A stretch of DNA of 64,000 nt from Stutzerimonas stutzeri TS44 (lineage in GTDB: Bacteria > Pseudomonadota > Gammaproteobacteria > Pseudomonadales > Pseudomonadaceae), in the NCBI GenBank assembly GCA_000263395.1, contig AJXE01000005.1, forward strand, positions 62,001-126,000, read 5' to 3'. The translations under genes and the position numbers were made by a program. The notes below the pieces were generated by a model. It saw only the letters and a program-made list of their open reading frames with translations, did no database searches and had not been told where the DNA came from. Each line of letters starts with the position of its first letter. The stretch's first letter is position 1. This document shows, one piece after another, positions 1 to 10,860 of the stretch.

Positions 1-949
1 CGGCCTGATCCATGATGAACACGCGCTGCACATAGAGCTTGAGGCCCTTGGGCGCTTCGCGATGGTACAGATCGAACGGCGCGCGACCCGGCACGTAGAG
101 CAGCGAGGTGTATTCCAGCTTGCCCTCGACCTTGTTGTGGCTCCAGGCCAGCGGGTTCTCGAAGTCATGGGAGACGTGCTTGTAGAACTCCTGATATTCC
201 TCGTCCTTCACGTCGCTGCGCGGCCGGGTCCACAGGGCGCTGGCGCGGTTGACGGTTTCCCACTCGGTTTCGGTCGGCTTGTCCTTCTCCTCGCCATGGA
301 ATTCTTTTGGCAGTTCGATAGGCAGCGCGATGTGGTCGGAGTACTTCTTGACGATGTTGCGCAGGCGCCAGCCATCGGCGAACTCTTCCTCACCCTTCTT
401 CAGGTGCAGGACGATGCGGGTGCCGCGCTCGGCCTTGTCGATGGTGGCGACTTCGAATTCGCCCTCGCCCTGCGAGGACCAGTGCACGCCCTCGCTCGCC
501 GGTGTTCCGGCACGGCGGCTGTAGACATCGACCTTGTCGGCGACGATGAAAGCCGAGTAGAAACCGACGCCGAACTGGCCGATCAGGTGCGAGTCTTTCT
601 TCTGGTCGCCGGAGAGGTTCTTCAGGAAATCGGCGGTGCCGGACTTGGCGATGGTGCCCAGATGGGCGATGACGTCCTCGCGGTTCATGCCGATGCCGTT
701 GTCCTCGAGGGTCACGGTCTTGGCATCCTGGTCGAACGACAGGCGGATCTTCAGCTCGGCGCCGCCTTCGAGCAGCTCGGGCTTGGCCAGCGCCTCGAAG
801 CGCAGCTTGTCGGCCGCGTCGGAGGCGTTGGAGATCAGTTCGCGGAGGAAGATTTCCTTGTTCGAGTACAGCGAATGGATCATCAGGTGAAGCAGCTGCT
901 TCACTTCGGTCTGGAAGCCCAGGGTTTCTTTTTGAGTCTCCACACTCAT
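1..949 (-). CDS. htpG: Molecular chaperone HtpG (Hsp90), 3' end outside window
   Basis: This is bacterial Hsp90, a cytosolic ATP-dependent homodimeric chaperone. Only the first ~316 codons lie in the window; the rest runs off the left edge. The ATG at 949-947 starts [18 protein letters not shown], followed by the GHKL ATPase fold: the nucleotide-binding stretch NEILISNAS-like segment appears as [18 protein letters not shown] near residue 40, [11 protein letters not shown] near residue 80, and [11 protein letters not shown] near residue 125. These are the classic Hsp90 N-terminal motifs. The visible middle domain is also in frame. The gene is transcribed away from its neighbour's 3' end, with about 140 bases between them. 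Identification is secure; only the C-terminal dimerisation domain cannot be checked. Confidence 0.96.
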   Translation of the reverse strand, partial: MSVETQKETLGFQTEVKQLLHLMIHSLYSNKEIFLRELISNASDAADKLRFEALAKPELLEGGAELKIRLSFDQDAKTVTLEDNGIGMNREDVIAHLGTIAKSGTADFLKNLSGDQKKDSHLIGQFGVGFYSAFIVADKVDVYSRRAGTPASEGVHWSSQGEGEFEVATIDKAERGTRIVLHLKKGEEEFADGWRLRNIVKKYSDHIALPIELPKEFHGEEKDKPTETEWETVNRASALWTRPRSDVKDEEYQEFYKHVSHDFENPLAWSHNKVEGKLEYTSLLYVPGRAPFDLYHREAPKGLKLYVQRVFIMDQA

Positions 950-1087
950 CGGTCACACACTCCACATCGTCGATTGGCACGGGCCGCGGCTGCGGCAGTG
1001 TCAGGCAGATGGGGGTTGAGTGACGGATTTCAAGGGTGGCGGCGGCCGCGCAAGCGTGCAACGGCCGAGTGGTTCATCGGGCAGCGT

Positions 1088-2326
1088 TTACGGTTCGAGG
1101 AGTTCCAGCAGGACGATCTCGCCCGGCGCCAGGTTGTAGTAGGCCTCGCCGGGGCCGCTGATGACCCGGCGGATACGCAGGTTGCCGTCCTTGTCGAGAC
1201 CGGCGAAACGCCCTTCCGCCACACCCCCGCGCTCGGTATGTGCGCGTACCAGCAGATGCTCGTAACGGCCAGGGTTCTGCAGCAGCCGCTCCAGCGAGAA
1301 GCGTGGCCGACGGTCGAGGTTGCTGGTCGGCGCTACGGCAACCGGCTGCGCCTCGGCCACGCTCGGTTTCGCCTCCGGCTGCGGCTCGATGGCCAGCGGC
1401 GGGTAATCGTCGCCATCCACCGCCCAGCCCTGCGCGCTCTTGAGTAGCACCAGCGGCTGCTCGGCCGCTGCACCGGCAATCTGCCCACGCACCGTCAGCT
1501 CCAGCCGGGTCGCCGGCAGCTTGATGTCATCCAGCGGCGCCAACTCGACATCGCGGGTACGGTGGCGACGTTGCAGGTAGTCGCGTGCCACGTAGGTCAG
1601 CGTATCGGTGGAATCGTGCCGACGGTCGACAGCACCATCGCGAAAGCGCAGGTGGCTGCTGTAAAGCTCGACCTTGCCGCTCAGGCTGGTCGCAAAGTGC
1701 GGCGGCAAGACCAGATGAAAATCGCCGCGCAGGCGGTTGGGCGCCTCCGGGACGAGATCGAGATGCAGGGTATAGCCGCGCGTGATGCGCCGCGACTCGG
1801 GCAGTTCCCGCCCCGGCTCCAGCCATGAAAGATGGATCACCGGCAGCGCGCCTTCATCGTCCGGCAGCACGTCCAGCGCCCGCGCCCCGCTCATCGCTTC
1901 GGGCAGATGGATGCTGACTTCCTGCCGGGCGAAGAACTCCGTGCCGGCACGCAGCGTCAGCACCCCATCGATCAGCTCGCCATATTGCGGCTTGAAGGTG
2001 CGGCCATTCAGCTGGCCGCGCAGCTCGGTGGCCAGTTCGGGCTTCACCTCCTGCGGCAGCCATTGCAGGCTGAAGATGGCCGTCAGCCGCTCCGGATCGC
2101 GCGCGGCCAGTAAGGAAAGACCGACGATCGTCGGGATGAAGCCCAGCCCGATGACCAGCATGGCCTTGCGCGCCACGTTCCAGTGGCGCACCACATACGC
2201 CAGGGTGATAGGCGGCAGCAGGCTGCCGATTCCCCAGAACAGGCTGGTGGCGAAAGCGAGGCTTACCAGCCAGACGAGCCCGACGAGGGTCAGCAGCACA
2301 CCGCCGAGAATCAACAACGCATCCAT
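1088..2326 (-). CDS. Conserved membrane-anchored protein of unknown function
   Basis: I do not recognise a characterised family. The 412-residue protein opens with two or three hydrophobic segments (about residues 1-25, 30-50 and 55-75), so it is probably anchored in the inner membrane by its N-terminus. A long soluble region follows, rich in beta-strand-like alternation (residues 80-330), then a proline/alanine linker near residue 345. A compact C-terminal part ends in a run of E, L and P residues. Its position beside htpG matches that of a hypothetical gene in P. aeruginosa (PA1595, from memory). The soluble part could face the periplasm, but orientation cannot be settled by eye. It may be annotated elsewhere as an MFS-like protein; the visible segments are too few for a transporter. 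Confidence 0.75.
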   Translation of the reverse strand: MDALLILGGVLLTLVGLVWLVSLAFATSLFWGIGSLLPPITLAYVVRHWNVARKAMLVIGLGFIPTIVGLSLLAARDPERLTAIFSLQWLPQEVKPELATELRGQLNGRTFKPQYGELIDGVLTLRAGTEFFARQEVSIHLPEAMSGARALDVLPDDEGALPVIHLSWLEPGRELPESRRITRGYTLHLDLVPEAPNRLRGDFHLVLPPHFATSLSGKVELYSSHLRFRDGAVDRRHDSTDTLTYVARDYLQRRHRTRDVELAPLDDIKLPATRLELTVRGQIAGAAAEQPLVLLKSAQGWAVDGDDYPPLAIEPQPEAKPSVAEAQPVAVAPTSNLDRRPRFSLERLLQNPGRYEHLLVRAHTERGGVAEGRFAGLDKDGNLRIRRVISGPGEAYYNLAPGEIVLLELLEP

Positions 2327-2383
2327 TCACAATCCTTGAGTTACACGTGGGTGGTCGCCAGCCGGCCACTCCGCGCGCGAACG

Positions 2384-2830
2384 TCAGGGCTCGTCGATCT
2401 TGAAATGGCAGCGGGCGGTGGCGATGGGTTCGGCCTGTGTGGTCTGCCAGGCGGTGATCGCAACGTTGGCGACCCTGCGGCCCTGGCGCCAGACCTGGCA
2501 GGCAGCGAAGGTGTCACGATAGTGACCGGCCCGCAGATAATCTATCGAGAAGTCGATGATTTTCGGCAAATGCGGAGCACCCATGAACATCAGCAGATGC
2601 AGCATCGCGGCGTGTTCCATGAAGCCCGCGATGACGCCGCCGTGAATCGCCGGCAGCAGCGGATTGCCGATGTTGTCTTCGTTCTGCGGCAGGCGGAATA
2701 CCATGTCGTCGCCCAGACGCAGGCACTCGATGCCGATCAGGCGTGCGTAGGGCACCAGATTGATCAGCGGATCGTAATCGTTGCTGGCATGCGCCTGGCG
2801 AACCAGTTCGTTGAAGTTCATCTTGCTCAT
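2384..2830 (-). CDS. PaaI-type hotdog-fold thioesterase, second of a tandem pair
   Basis: This predicted acyl-CoA thioesterase has 148 residues, the normal size for a single hotdog domain. The family motif AIHGGVIAGFMEHAA (about residues 60-74) carries the HGG turn and the acidic residue used by PaaI/YbgC-type enzymes to hydrolyse acyl- or aryl-CoA thioesters. The start is the ATG at 2830-2828 (MSKMNFNELV), which overlaps the TGA of the upstream gene as ATGA, so the two are translationally coupled. A longer in-frame opening exists but would overlap the neighbour heavily and has no family-like sequence. The substrate is unknown. The N-terminal and C-terminal halves differ clearly from the neighbouring thioesterase, so this is an old rather than recent duplication. 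Confidence 0.85.
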   Translation of the reverse strand: MSKMNFNELVRQAHASNDYDPLINLVPYARLIGIECLRLGDDMVFRLPQNEDNIGNPLLPAIHGGVIAGFMEHAAMLHLLMFMGAPHLPKIIDFSIDYLRAGHYRDTFAACQVWRQGRRVANVAITAWQTTQAEPIATARCHFKIDEP

Positions 2831-3288
2831 GCCTGCGTGCCCTTCCCACCAGCCGGCTGCGTGCCCTTGCCCATGCGCATGAAGGCGCCGACCACATGGG
2901 CGATCGGTTCGTTGATATCGCGCTGGTAGGCAACACCGCGCGTGAAGATCACCGTCGGGGTGACGCGATAGCATTCGGCGAAGCCGAACACGTCGTGCCC
3001 CGGCTCGGCCGGATGCATGTAGTCGATACGCAGGTCGAGCGTCGGACAGACCTCCAGCTCGGGCAAGGCGCAGGCCGTGGAGATGCCGCAGGTGGTATCC
3101 ATCAGCGTGGTGATCGCGCCGCCGTGAATGCCGCCGGTTTCGGGGTTGCCGATCAGCTTCTCGCTGTACGGCAGACGCAGGGTCAGCCCGCTGCGGTCGG
3201 CATGTTCGACGCTCAGGCCAAGCACCTGGCAGTGCCGTAGCAGGGCAAGAAAACGCTGGGTACGTTCGAGAATCTGGCTATCGCTCAT
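2827..3288 (-). CDS. PaaI-type hotdog-fold thioesterase, first of a tandem pair
   Basis: This is a predicted cytosolic acyl-CoA thioesterase of the PaaI family. The motif GNPETGGIHGGAITTLMDTTCG (shown in parts; about residues 50-70 from MSDSQILERT) matches the family's HGG and Asp-bearing helix. I chose the ATG at 3288 because the preceding 12 codons (from 3324) lack family features; the longer form remains possible. The C-terminus is glycine- and lysine-rich, ending GGKGTQA. Its TGA overlaps the start of the second thioesterase, so both are co-translated and may act as partners or as a heterotetramer. The preferred acyl chain cannot be inferred from sequence. Confidence 0.85.
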   Translation of the reverse strand: MSDSQILERTQRFLALLRHCQVLGLSVEHADRSGLTLRLPYSEKLIGNPETGGIHGGAITTLMDTTCGISTACALPELEVCPTLDLRIDYMHPAEPGHDVFGFAECYRVTPTVIFTRGVAYQRDINEPIAHVVGAFMRMGKGTQPAGGKGTQA

Positions 3289-3345
3289 CTGCACGCTCGG
3301 ATGATCAATCGAGCCGGGCATCATAGCGGCTCGCCAGCACCCGCC

Positions 3346-4071
3346 CTACTCCTTGAGCGATTCGCTGATGGAAGTTGGCGTGAACACCATGACCTTGAGC
3401 ACGTCGGAGTGGAACTCGCGGCGATAGAGAATCAGTACCACGCCGGTAGTGACCGCCATGAAGAACCACGGGTGGATGAACCAGGCCAGCGTCGCCATGC
3501 CGAAGTAATAGGCGCGCAAGCCGAAGTTGAACTGGTTGGCAGCCATCGAGAGGACCCGCGCCGCACGCTGGCCGAACGCCTTGCGCTCGTGATCGCTGAC
3601 GTCGCGCTCACCGACCATCGGCGCGGAAGCAACCAGCACCGCCGCGAAGTTGTACTGGCGCATGCACCAGCTGAAGGTGAAGAAGGCGTAGACGAACACC
3701 ACCGCCAGCCCCAGCAGCTTGATTTCCGAGAGGCCGCGGCTGACCGGCTGAGTGAAGGGCAGGTCCGCCAGCAGCGAGACCGCGCGATCGGAAGCCCCCA
3801 GCGCGGTGAGCACACCGGCGAGGATGATCAGCGTGCTGGAGGCGAAGAACGAGGCGTTACGCTCGAGATTGCCGATCACGTTGGCGTCGGCGATGCGGTT
3901 GTCACGCAGCAACAGGCGCTGCATCCAGTCCTGTCGGTACAGATGCAGCACACTGGCCAGGCAGGCGGTATCGCGGCCGCGCCAGGTGGCATAGCGGGTA
4001 TAGCCGACCCAGCAAATGATGAACCAGGCGACCGCGACGATGTGCGGCAGAAGATGATCGGGAAACATCAT
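3346..4071 (-). CDS. DUF599 family inner-membrane protein
   Basis: This 241-residue integral membrane protein has about four hydrophobic segments (residues 8-25, 75-95, 115-135 and 190-220). The arrangement, together with stretches such as RNASFFASSTLIILAGV and the polar loop before the last helix pair, resembles the DUF599 family, whose function is unknown. The start is the ATG at 4071 (MMFPDHLLPH); the second Met is equally possible. It lies between brnQ and the thioesterase pair on the same strand, with ~90 bases to brnQ. In P. aeruginosa the same gene follows the BraB transporter (from memory), but a functional link with amino-acid transport is not established. Confidence 0.8.
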   Translation of the reverse strand: MMFPDHLLPHIVAVAWFIICWVGYTRYATWRGRDTACLASVLHLYRQDWMQRLLLRDNRIADANVIGNLERNASFFASSTLIILAGVLTALGASDRAVSLLADLPFTQPVSRGLSEIKLLGLAVVFVYAFFTFSWCMRQYNFAAVLVASAPMVGERDVSDHERKAFGQRAARVLSMAANQFNFGLRAYYFGMATLAWFIHPWFFMAVTTGVVLILYRREFHSDVLKVMVFTPTSISESLKE

Positions 4072-4159
4072 GGACAGCCCCTCGTGAACTGCGCCGGATT
4101 ATAGCGAGGTCGCATGACCGCCAGTACCCGGGCGCGGTAGCGAGGCGCCAGCCGCACGC

Positions 4160-5467
4160 TCATGCCTGCCGGGGCCTGCCGAGCAGACGATCGAGCAGCG
4201 CCGCAGCGATCAGCGTCACCAGTGCCGGTACCAGCCAGCCCATGCTCTGCGCGGCCAGCGGCAACGCACCGAACCACGCGGGAACCAGTTGGGTGAAACC
4301 GGCTGCAGCCAGCCCGTCGGTCACACCGAAAATCAGCGTCACCGCCATCACCGGCCGGAACACCCGCGCCTGCGACATCCAGAGCCGGTCGAGCAGGCTC
4401 AGGGCGATCAACACGATGGCCAGCGGATAAAGTCCGACCAGCACCGGTACCGAAACGCTGATCAGCTGGGTGAGGCCCTGGTTGGCCACCAGCAGGCTGA
4501 AGAGGCTGAACACAGTCACCACAGTGCGGTACGAAACCGGCAACAGTGCGCTGAAGAACTCGCCGCAAGCGGCCGTCAGACCAACCGCCGTGGTCAGGCA
4601 GGCCAGCGTGATCACCGCGGCCAGCAGCACGCTGCCCATCGTGCCGAAGGTGTGCTGGACGTAGCCGGTCAGGATCTGCACGCCATTCTGCGCATCGCCG
4701 GCGATGCCCTGGCTGGTCGCACCGAGATAGAACAGCGACAGGTAGACCAGCGACAGGCCGATCGCCGCAATCACGCCGGCCGTCATCGAGTAACGGGTCA
4801 CCAGCGTTGCCTCGCTCACGCCCTTGTCGCGGATGGCGGTGGCGATGACGATACCGAAGACCAGCGCGCCGAGGGTATCCATCGTCAGATAACCCTCGAG
4901 AAACCCCTTGATCATCGGGCTGGCGCGATAGTTCTCGGCGGTGCTGCCGATCTCGCCTGCCGGCAGGAACAGCGCAGCCCCACCGAGCACCAGCAGTGCA
5001 GCCAGCAGCACGGGGGTGATGATTTTGCCGACACTGTCGACCAGACGCCCGGGGTTCAGCACCAGGAACAGCACCGCTGCGAAGAACAACGCGGTATAGA
5101 TCAGCAGCGGCGTCGCGGTATTGCCGGTGAACGGCACGATGCCCATCTCGAACGACACCACAGCCGTGCGCGGGGTGGCGAATAGCGGGCCGATCGCCAG
5201 GTACACCGCGATCGCCAGCAACGTACCGGCAACCCGGCCGAGCGGCGCGGTGAGCCGATCCATCCCGCCGCCCACCCGAGCCAGCGCCACCACCGTCAGC
5301 AGCGGCAGCCCTACGCCGGTGAACAGGAAGCCCAGCGCCGCCTGCCAGACGAACTCACCAGCGGCCATGCCAGCGCTGGGCGGGAAGATGATGTTGCCGG
5401 CGCCAAGGAACAGCGCGAAGGTCATGAAGCCCAGGGCCAGCAGATCGAAGCCTTTCAAACGATTCAT
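4160..5467 (-). CDS. brnQ: Branched-chain amino acid carrier (BrnQ/BraB, LIVCS family)
   Basis: This is a sodium- or proton-coupled inner-membrane symporter for leucine, isoleucine and valine. From the ATG at 5467 (MNRLKGFDLLALGFM) it has 435 residues and about twelve hydrophobic helices, the LIVCS family size. The N-terminal signature FALFLGAGNIIFPPSAGMAAG (given in part, residues ~17-35) is characteristic. The open frame extends three codons further to a TTG, which I consider less likely. The 313-base gap upstream should hold its promoter. It stands next to sucD but runs after that operon's terminator, so it is probably a separate transcript. Confidence 0.93.
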   Translation of the reverse strand: MNRLKGFDLLALGFMTFALFLGAGNIIFPPSAGMAAGEFVWQAALGFLFTGVGLPLLTVVALARVGGGMDRLTAPLGRVAGTLLAIAVYLAIGPLFATPRTAVVSFEMGIVPFTGNTATPLLIYTALFFAAVLFLVLNPGRLVDSVGKIITPVLLAALLVLGGAALFLPAGEIGSTAENYRASPMIKGFLEGYLTMDTLGALVFGIVIATAIRDKGVSEATLVTRYSMTAGVIAAIGLSLVYLSLFYLGATSQGIAGDAQNGVQILTGYVQHTFGTMGSVLLAAVITLACLTTAVGLTAACGEFFSALLPVSYRTVVTVFSLFSLLVANQGLTQLISVSVPVLVGLYPLAIVLIALSLLDRLWMSQARVFRPVMAVTLIFGVTDGLAAAGFTQLVPAWFGALPLAAQSMGWLVPALVTLIAAALLDRLLGRPRQA

Positions 5468-5780
5468 GCGAAACAACTACCGGAAAGGATGTGGCCGTCG
5501 AGAACAGCAATGCCGCCAGGGCCTGAAGAGGCACCGGCATTCTGATCGCAACGGCGGAAATGGTTTGGGGAAGTCTCCGTGAGTTTGGAAATCGGGAGCT
5601 CGGCCTGATTGGACCAGTCCACTGTCGCGCGCCTGCATCTCTCGTGAAGACCGCAGGCGACACTAAAAAGGCGGCAATGATGCCATTGTCCTGCAATGTA
5701 TGCCGAGGCAAACCGTCGGTTCAGGCGCAGAAAACGCAAAAGCCACCCCGTGGGGTGGCCTTCGGCAGCAACAAGGACGA
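5468..5780 (-). other. Intergenic region between sucD and brnQ
   Basis: These 313 bases contain the sucD terminator hairpin at its left-to-right end near 5738-5762 and the presumed brnQ promoter and leader nearer 5467. No convincing ORF is visible. I did not find a clear sigma-70 pair, so no promoter is asserted. Confidence 0.6.
5738..5762 (-). terminator. Rho-independent terminator after sucD
   Basis: Read on the minus strand, the stem GGCCACCCC-A-CGGGGTGGC is followed by TTTTGCGTTTT. It begins about 20 bases past the sucD stop codon, ending the sucCD transcript. Confidence 0.8.
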
Positions 5781-6668
5781 TCAGGCGTCCTTCATGCTCC
5801 AGCCGGTGACCTCGGCAAGTGCCTTGCCGATGTCCGCCAGCGAACGCACGGTCTTCACACCGGCATCCTGCAGAGCGGTGAACTTCTCATCCGCCGTGCC
5901 CTTGCCGCCGGAAATGATCGCACCCGCGTGGCCCATACGCTTGCCCGCCGGCGCGGTGACGCCCGCAATGTAGGACACCACCGGCTTGGTGACATTGGCC
6001 TTGATGAACGCGGCGGCCTCTTCTTCGGCCGAACCGCCGATCTCGCCGATCATGACGATGGCTTCGGTCTGCGGATCGTTCTGGAACAGGGTCAGAATAT
6101 CGATGAACGTCGAACCCGGGATCGGGTCGCCACCGATACCGACGCATGTGGACTGGCCGAACCCGGCGTCGGTGGTCTGCTTGACCGCTTCATAGGTCAG
6201 CGTGCCGGAACGGGAAACGATGCCGACCTTGCCCGGCTGGTGGATGTGCCCGGGCTGGATGCCGATCTTGCATTCGCCGGGAGTGATCACGCCCGGGCAG
6301 TTCGGCCCGATCAGGCGCACGCCCAGTTCATCGCACTTGATCTTCACTTCGAGCATGTCCAGCGTCGGAATGCCCTCGGTGATGCAGACGATCAGCTTGA
6401 TACCACCGTATGCGGCCTCGAGGATCGAATCCTTGCAGAACGGCGCCGGTACGTAGATCACCGAGGCATCGGCACCCGTCGCTTCGACCGCTTCCTTGAC
6501 GGTATTGAACACCGGCAGGCCGAGATGCAGCGTGCCGCCCTTGCCCGGCGTGACGCCACCGACCATCTGCGTGCCATAGGCGATCGCCTGCTCGGAGTGG
6601 AAGGTACCCTGCGAGCCGGTAAAACCCTGGCAGATGACTTTGGTGTTCTTGTTGATCAGCACGCTCAT
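5781..6668 (-). CDS. sucD: Succinyl-CoA synthetase alpha subunit
   Basis: With SucC this subunit interconverts succinyl-CoA + NDP + Pi and succinate + CoA + NTP in the TCA cycle. It has 295 residues, the usual length. The N-terminal CoA-binding Rossmann part contains [17 protein letters not shown] (about 12-28). The phosphohistidine loop [18 protein letters not shown] lies near residues 240-257 with the catalytic His in GHAG. The ATG at 6668 overlaps the TAA of sucC as TAATG, so the two subunits are translationally coupled and made in equal amounts. A terminator follows. Confidence 0.98.
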   Translation of the reverse strand: MSVLINKNTKVICQGFTGSQGTFHSEQAIAYGTQMVGGVTPGKGGTLHLGLPVFNTVKEAVEATGADASVIYVPAPFCKDSILEAAYGGIKLIVCITEGIPTLDMLEVKIKCDELGVRLIGPNCPGVITPGECKIGIQPGHIHQPGKVGIVSRSGTLTYEAVKQTTDAGFGQSTCVGIGGDPIPGSTFIDILTLFQNDPQTEAIVMIGEIGGSAEEEAAAFIKANVTKPVVSYIAGVTAPAGKRMGHAGAIISGGKGTADEKFTALQDAGVKTVRSLADIGKALAEVTGWSMKDA

Positions 6669-7834
6669 TACTTGCCCTCCGCGGCTTTGACAACCTGAAT
6701 GGCCGCATCGGTCAGGCTGTATGCGCCGATGATGTTCAGCCCGCTATCGCTCAGCATCTTGGCACCCAGATCGGCATTGTTGCCTTCCAGTCGCACCACT
6801 ACCGGCACCTGCACACCCACTTCGCGTACCGCACCGATGATGCCCTCGGCAATCATGTCGCAACGCACGATGCCGCCGAAGATGTTGACCAGCACCGCAG
6901 CGACGTTGCTGTCGGAGAGGATGATCTTGAACGCCTCGGTGACGCGCTCCTCGGTGGCACCGCCGCCGACGTCGAGGAAGTTGGCCGGCTTGCCGCCGTG
7001 CAGGTTGACGATATCCATGGTGCCCATCGCCAGCCCCGCACCGTTGACCATGCAACCGATGTTGCCGTCCAGTGCGACGTAGTTGAGCTCCCACTTGGCC
7101 GCGTGCGCCTCGCGCGGATCATCCTGAGATGGGTCGGCCATGTCGCGCAGCTTCGGCTGGCGGTAGATGGCGTTGCTGTCGATGTTGAGCTTGGCGTCCA
7201 GGCAGTGCAGGTTGCCGTCCTTCTTGATCACCAGCGGATTCACTTCCAGCAGCGCAAGGTCGTAATCCTTGAACAGCTGCGCCAGGCCCACGAAGATGTG
7301 AACGAACTGCTTGACCTGGTCGCCCTTGAGTCCCAGCTGGAAGGCCAATTCACGCGCCTGGAACGGCTGCGCGCCGACCAGCGGGTCGATGGTCGCCTTG
7401 AGAATCTTCTCCGGCGTGTCATGGGCGACCTTCTCGATATCCACACCGCCTTCGGTGGACGCCATGAACACGATGCGTTGACTGGCTCGGTCGACGACGG
7501 CCCCCAGGTAAAGCTCCTTATCAATATCGGTGCAGGCCTCGACGAGGATCTTGCTGACCGGCTGTCCGTTGGCATCGGTCTGGTAGGTCACCAACCGCTT
7601 GTCGAGCCATTGCTGGGCGAAGGCGCGGGCCTCGTCCTTGCTGCGAACCAGCTTGACGCCGCCCGCCTTGCCGCGACCACCGGCATGAACCTGCGCCTTG
7701 ACCACCCACTCGGTGCCACCGATCTTGTCGCAAGCCTCGGCGGCTTCCTTCGGACTATCGACCGCATAGCCCTTGGAAACCGGCAGACCATATTCAGCGA
7801 ACAACTGCTTACCTTGGTACTCGTGAAGATTCAT
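6668..7834 (-). CDS. sucC: Succinyl-CoA synthetase beta subunit
   Basis: This is the nucleotide-binding subunit of succinyl-CoA synthetase. It has 388 residues with an N-terminal ATP-grasp domain ([35 protein letters not shown] near 46-62) and a C-terminal ligase domain with the power-helix region [14 protein letters not shown] near residue 325. Length and start match the family exactly. It is the first gene of the sucCD pair. The region between it and the lpdG terminator carries two hairpins, described separately, which could influence its expression. Confidence 0.98.
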   Translation of the reverse strand: MNLHEYQGKQLFAEYGLPVSKGYAVDSPKEAAEACDKIGGTEWVVKAQVHAGGRGKAGGVKLVRSKDEARAFAQQWLDKRLVTYQTDANGQPVSKILVEACTDIDKELYLGAVVDRASQRIVFMASTEGGVDIEKVAHDTPEKILKATIDPLVGAQPFQARELAFQLGLKGDQVKQFVHIFVGLAQLFKDYDLALLEVNPLVIKKDGNLHCLDAKLNIDSNAIYRQPKLRDMADPSQDDPREAHAAKWELNYVALDGNIGCMVNGAGLAMGTMDIVNLHGGKPANFLDVGGGATEERVTEAFKIILSDSNVAAVLVNIFGGIVRCDMIAEGIIGAVREVGVQVPVVVRLEGNNADLGAKMLSDSGLNIIGAYSLTDAAIQVVKAAEGK

Positions 7835-7866
7835 GCTTCTTACCGTTGTTTATGGATATTGCATAC

Positions 7867-7938
7867 AGCAGGGCACTAACACGCCCTGCTCCCTCCAATG
7901 CAAGTTCCTGAAAACTATTCGAGATACCTTTCAGGAAC
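7867..7938 (-). promoter_or_regulatory. sucC leader with two inverted repeats
   Basis: Between the lpdG terminator and sucC lie two perfect inverted repeats. Ten-base arms GTTCCTGAAA/TTTCAGGAAC sit at 7904-7913 and 7929-7938. Eight-base arms AGCAGGGC/GCCCTGCT sit at 7867-7874 and 7883-7890, just ahead of the sucC ribosome-binding site. In RNA these would fold as successive hairpins; neither has a proper U-tract. The first arm pair could instead be a protein operator. Confidence 0.5.
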
Positions 7939-7974
7939 CTGTATTGACCACAAAGCATTCTACTTTAGTCAAAG

Positions 7975-8016
7975 AAAAACCCGGCGTGTTCGGAAGAACA
8001 GGCCGGGCTTTTTTTT
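7975..8016 (-). terminator. Terminator after lpdG, possibly bidirectional
   Basis: Stem GCCCGGC...GCCGGG with a 16-base loop is flanked by eight T on the plus strand and by GTTTTTCTTT read on the minus strand. It separates the sucAB-lpdG transcript from sucCD, implying that sucCD has its own promoter. Confidence 0.8.
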
Positions 8017-8028
8017 CACCAGAAACGC

Positions 8029-9561
<1,533 letters not shown>

Positions 9562-9564
9562 TTA

Positions 9565-10785
9565 TCAGATATCCAGCAGCAGGCGAGCCGGATCTTCCAG
9601 CAGGTCCTTCATGGTGACCAGGAAGGTGACAGCTTCCTTACCATCGATCAAACGGTGATCGTACGACAACGCCAGGTACATCATCGGCAGGATGACTACC
9701 TGACCATTAACGGCCATCGGACGTTCCTGGATCTTGTGCATACCGAGAATGGCAGTTTGCGGCGGGTTGACGATCGGCGTGGAAAGCAGCGAACCGAAGA
9801 CACCACCGTTGGAGATGGTGAAGGTACCGCCAGTCATTTCCTCGATGGTCAGCTTGCCGGCCTTGGCCTTCTTGCCGTAGTTGTTGATGCCGCCTTCGAT
9901 CTCGGCCAGGGTCATGTGCTCGGCGTTGCGCAGCACCGGGACCACCAGACCACGATCGCTGGAGACGGCAACACCGATGTCCTGGTAGCCGTGGTAGACG
10001 ATGTCGTTGCCATCGATCGAGGCATTCACGCCCGGCTGGCGCTTGAGCGCTTCGACCGCGGCCTTGACGAAGAAGGACATGAAGCCCAGACGCACGCCGT
10101 TGTGGGTCTTCTCGAACAGGTCCTTGTACTTGGCGCGCAGCTCCATGATCGGCTTCATGTTGACTTCGTTGAACGTAGTCAGCATGGCCATCGACGACTG
10201 GGCTTCGACCAGGCGCTCGGCAACCTTGGCGCGCAGGCGGGTCATCGGTACGCGCTTCTCGACGCGATCACCGGCGGCGAAGATCGGTGCAGCGGCAGCC
10301 GGGGCAGCGGGCTTGGCGGCAGCGGCCGGAGCGGATTTCTTGGCCTCGACGGCAGCAACCACATCTTCCTTGGTTACGCGACCATCCTTGCCGGTGCCGC
10401 GGATGCTGTTCGGGTCGATACCGTTTTCTTCGGCCAGCTTGCGGGCGGCCGGCGCCAGGATCGGCTCTTCGGTGGTAGCAGCCGGAGCAGCAGCGGCAGC
10501 GGCCGGCGCCTGGGCTGGAGCGGCAGCAGCCGGTGCAGCGGCAGTAGCACCCGCTTCCAGCTTGCCGAGCAGCTCGCCGCTGAGAACGGTATCGCCCTCG
10601 TTCTTGACGATTTCGACGAGAACGCCGTCGGCCTCGGCCAGTACTTCCATGACCACCTTGTCGGTTTCGATGTCGACGATCAACTCGTCGCGCTTGACCG
10701 CTTCACCCGGCTGCTTGTGCCAGGTGGCCACGGTGCCGTCGGCAACCGATTCCGGGAAGGTAGGGGCTTTGATCTCGATAGCCAT
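9565..10785 (-). CDS. sucB: 2-oxoglutarate dehydrogenase E2, dihydrolipoyl succinyltransferase
   Basis: This is the core of the 2-oxoglutarate dehydrogenase complex; it transfers the succinyl group from the E1-bound intermediate to CoA. It has 406 residues. One lipoyl domain occupies 1-77, with the lipoylated lysine in [11 protein letters not shown] (K43). An Ala/Pro linker follows, then the peripheral-subunit-binding domain ([22 protein letters not shown], in part, ~110-140), a second linker and the catalytic domain with [12 protein letters not shown] (HxxxDG, His ~377). It stands 75 bases after sucA on the same strand, forming sucA-sucB-lpdG. Confidence 0.98.
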   Translation of the reverse strand: MAIEIKAPTFPESVADGTVATWHKQPGEAVKRDELIVDIETDKVVMEVLAEADGVLVEIVKNEGDTVLSGELLGKLEAGATAAAPAAAAPAQAPAAAAAAPAATTEEPILAPAARKLAEENGIDPNSIRGTGKDGRVTKEDVVAAVEAKKSAPAAAAKPAAPAAAAPIFAAGDRVEKRVPMTRLRAKVAERLVEAQSSMAMLTTFNEVNMKPIMELRAKYKDLFEKTHNGVRLGFMSFFVKAAVEALKRQPGVNASIDGNDIVYHGYQDIGVAVSSDRGLVVPVLRNAEHMTLAEIEGGINNYGKKAKAGKLTIEEMTGGTFTISNGGVFGSLLSTPIVNPPQTAILGMHKIQERPMAVNGQVVILPMMYLALSYDHRLIDGKEAVTFLVTMKDLLEDPARLLLDI

Positions 10786-10860
10786 TATCAGGGGTCCTAT
10801 TTGATTCGGTTTCTACATCGAGGCCGCGTATTGCGCGGCCTCTCTCGCAGTAGCAATGGA

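Noticed and set aside
4134-4141. GCGGTAGC word resembling the ops core, between brnQ and the DUF599 gene
   Set aside because: It lacks the flanking bases of ops and JUMPstart and lies away from any polysaccharide gene. It shows that the 8-base core alone is not specific in GC-rich DNA.
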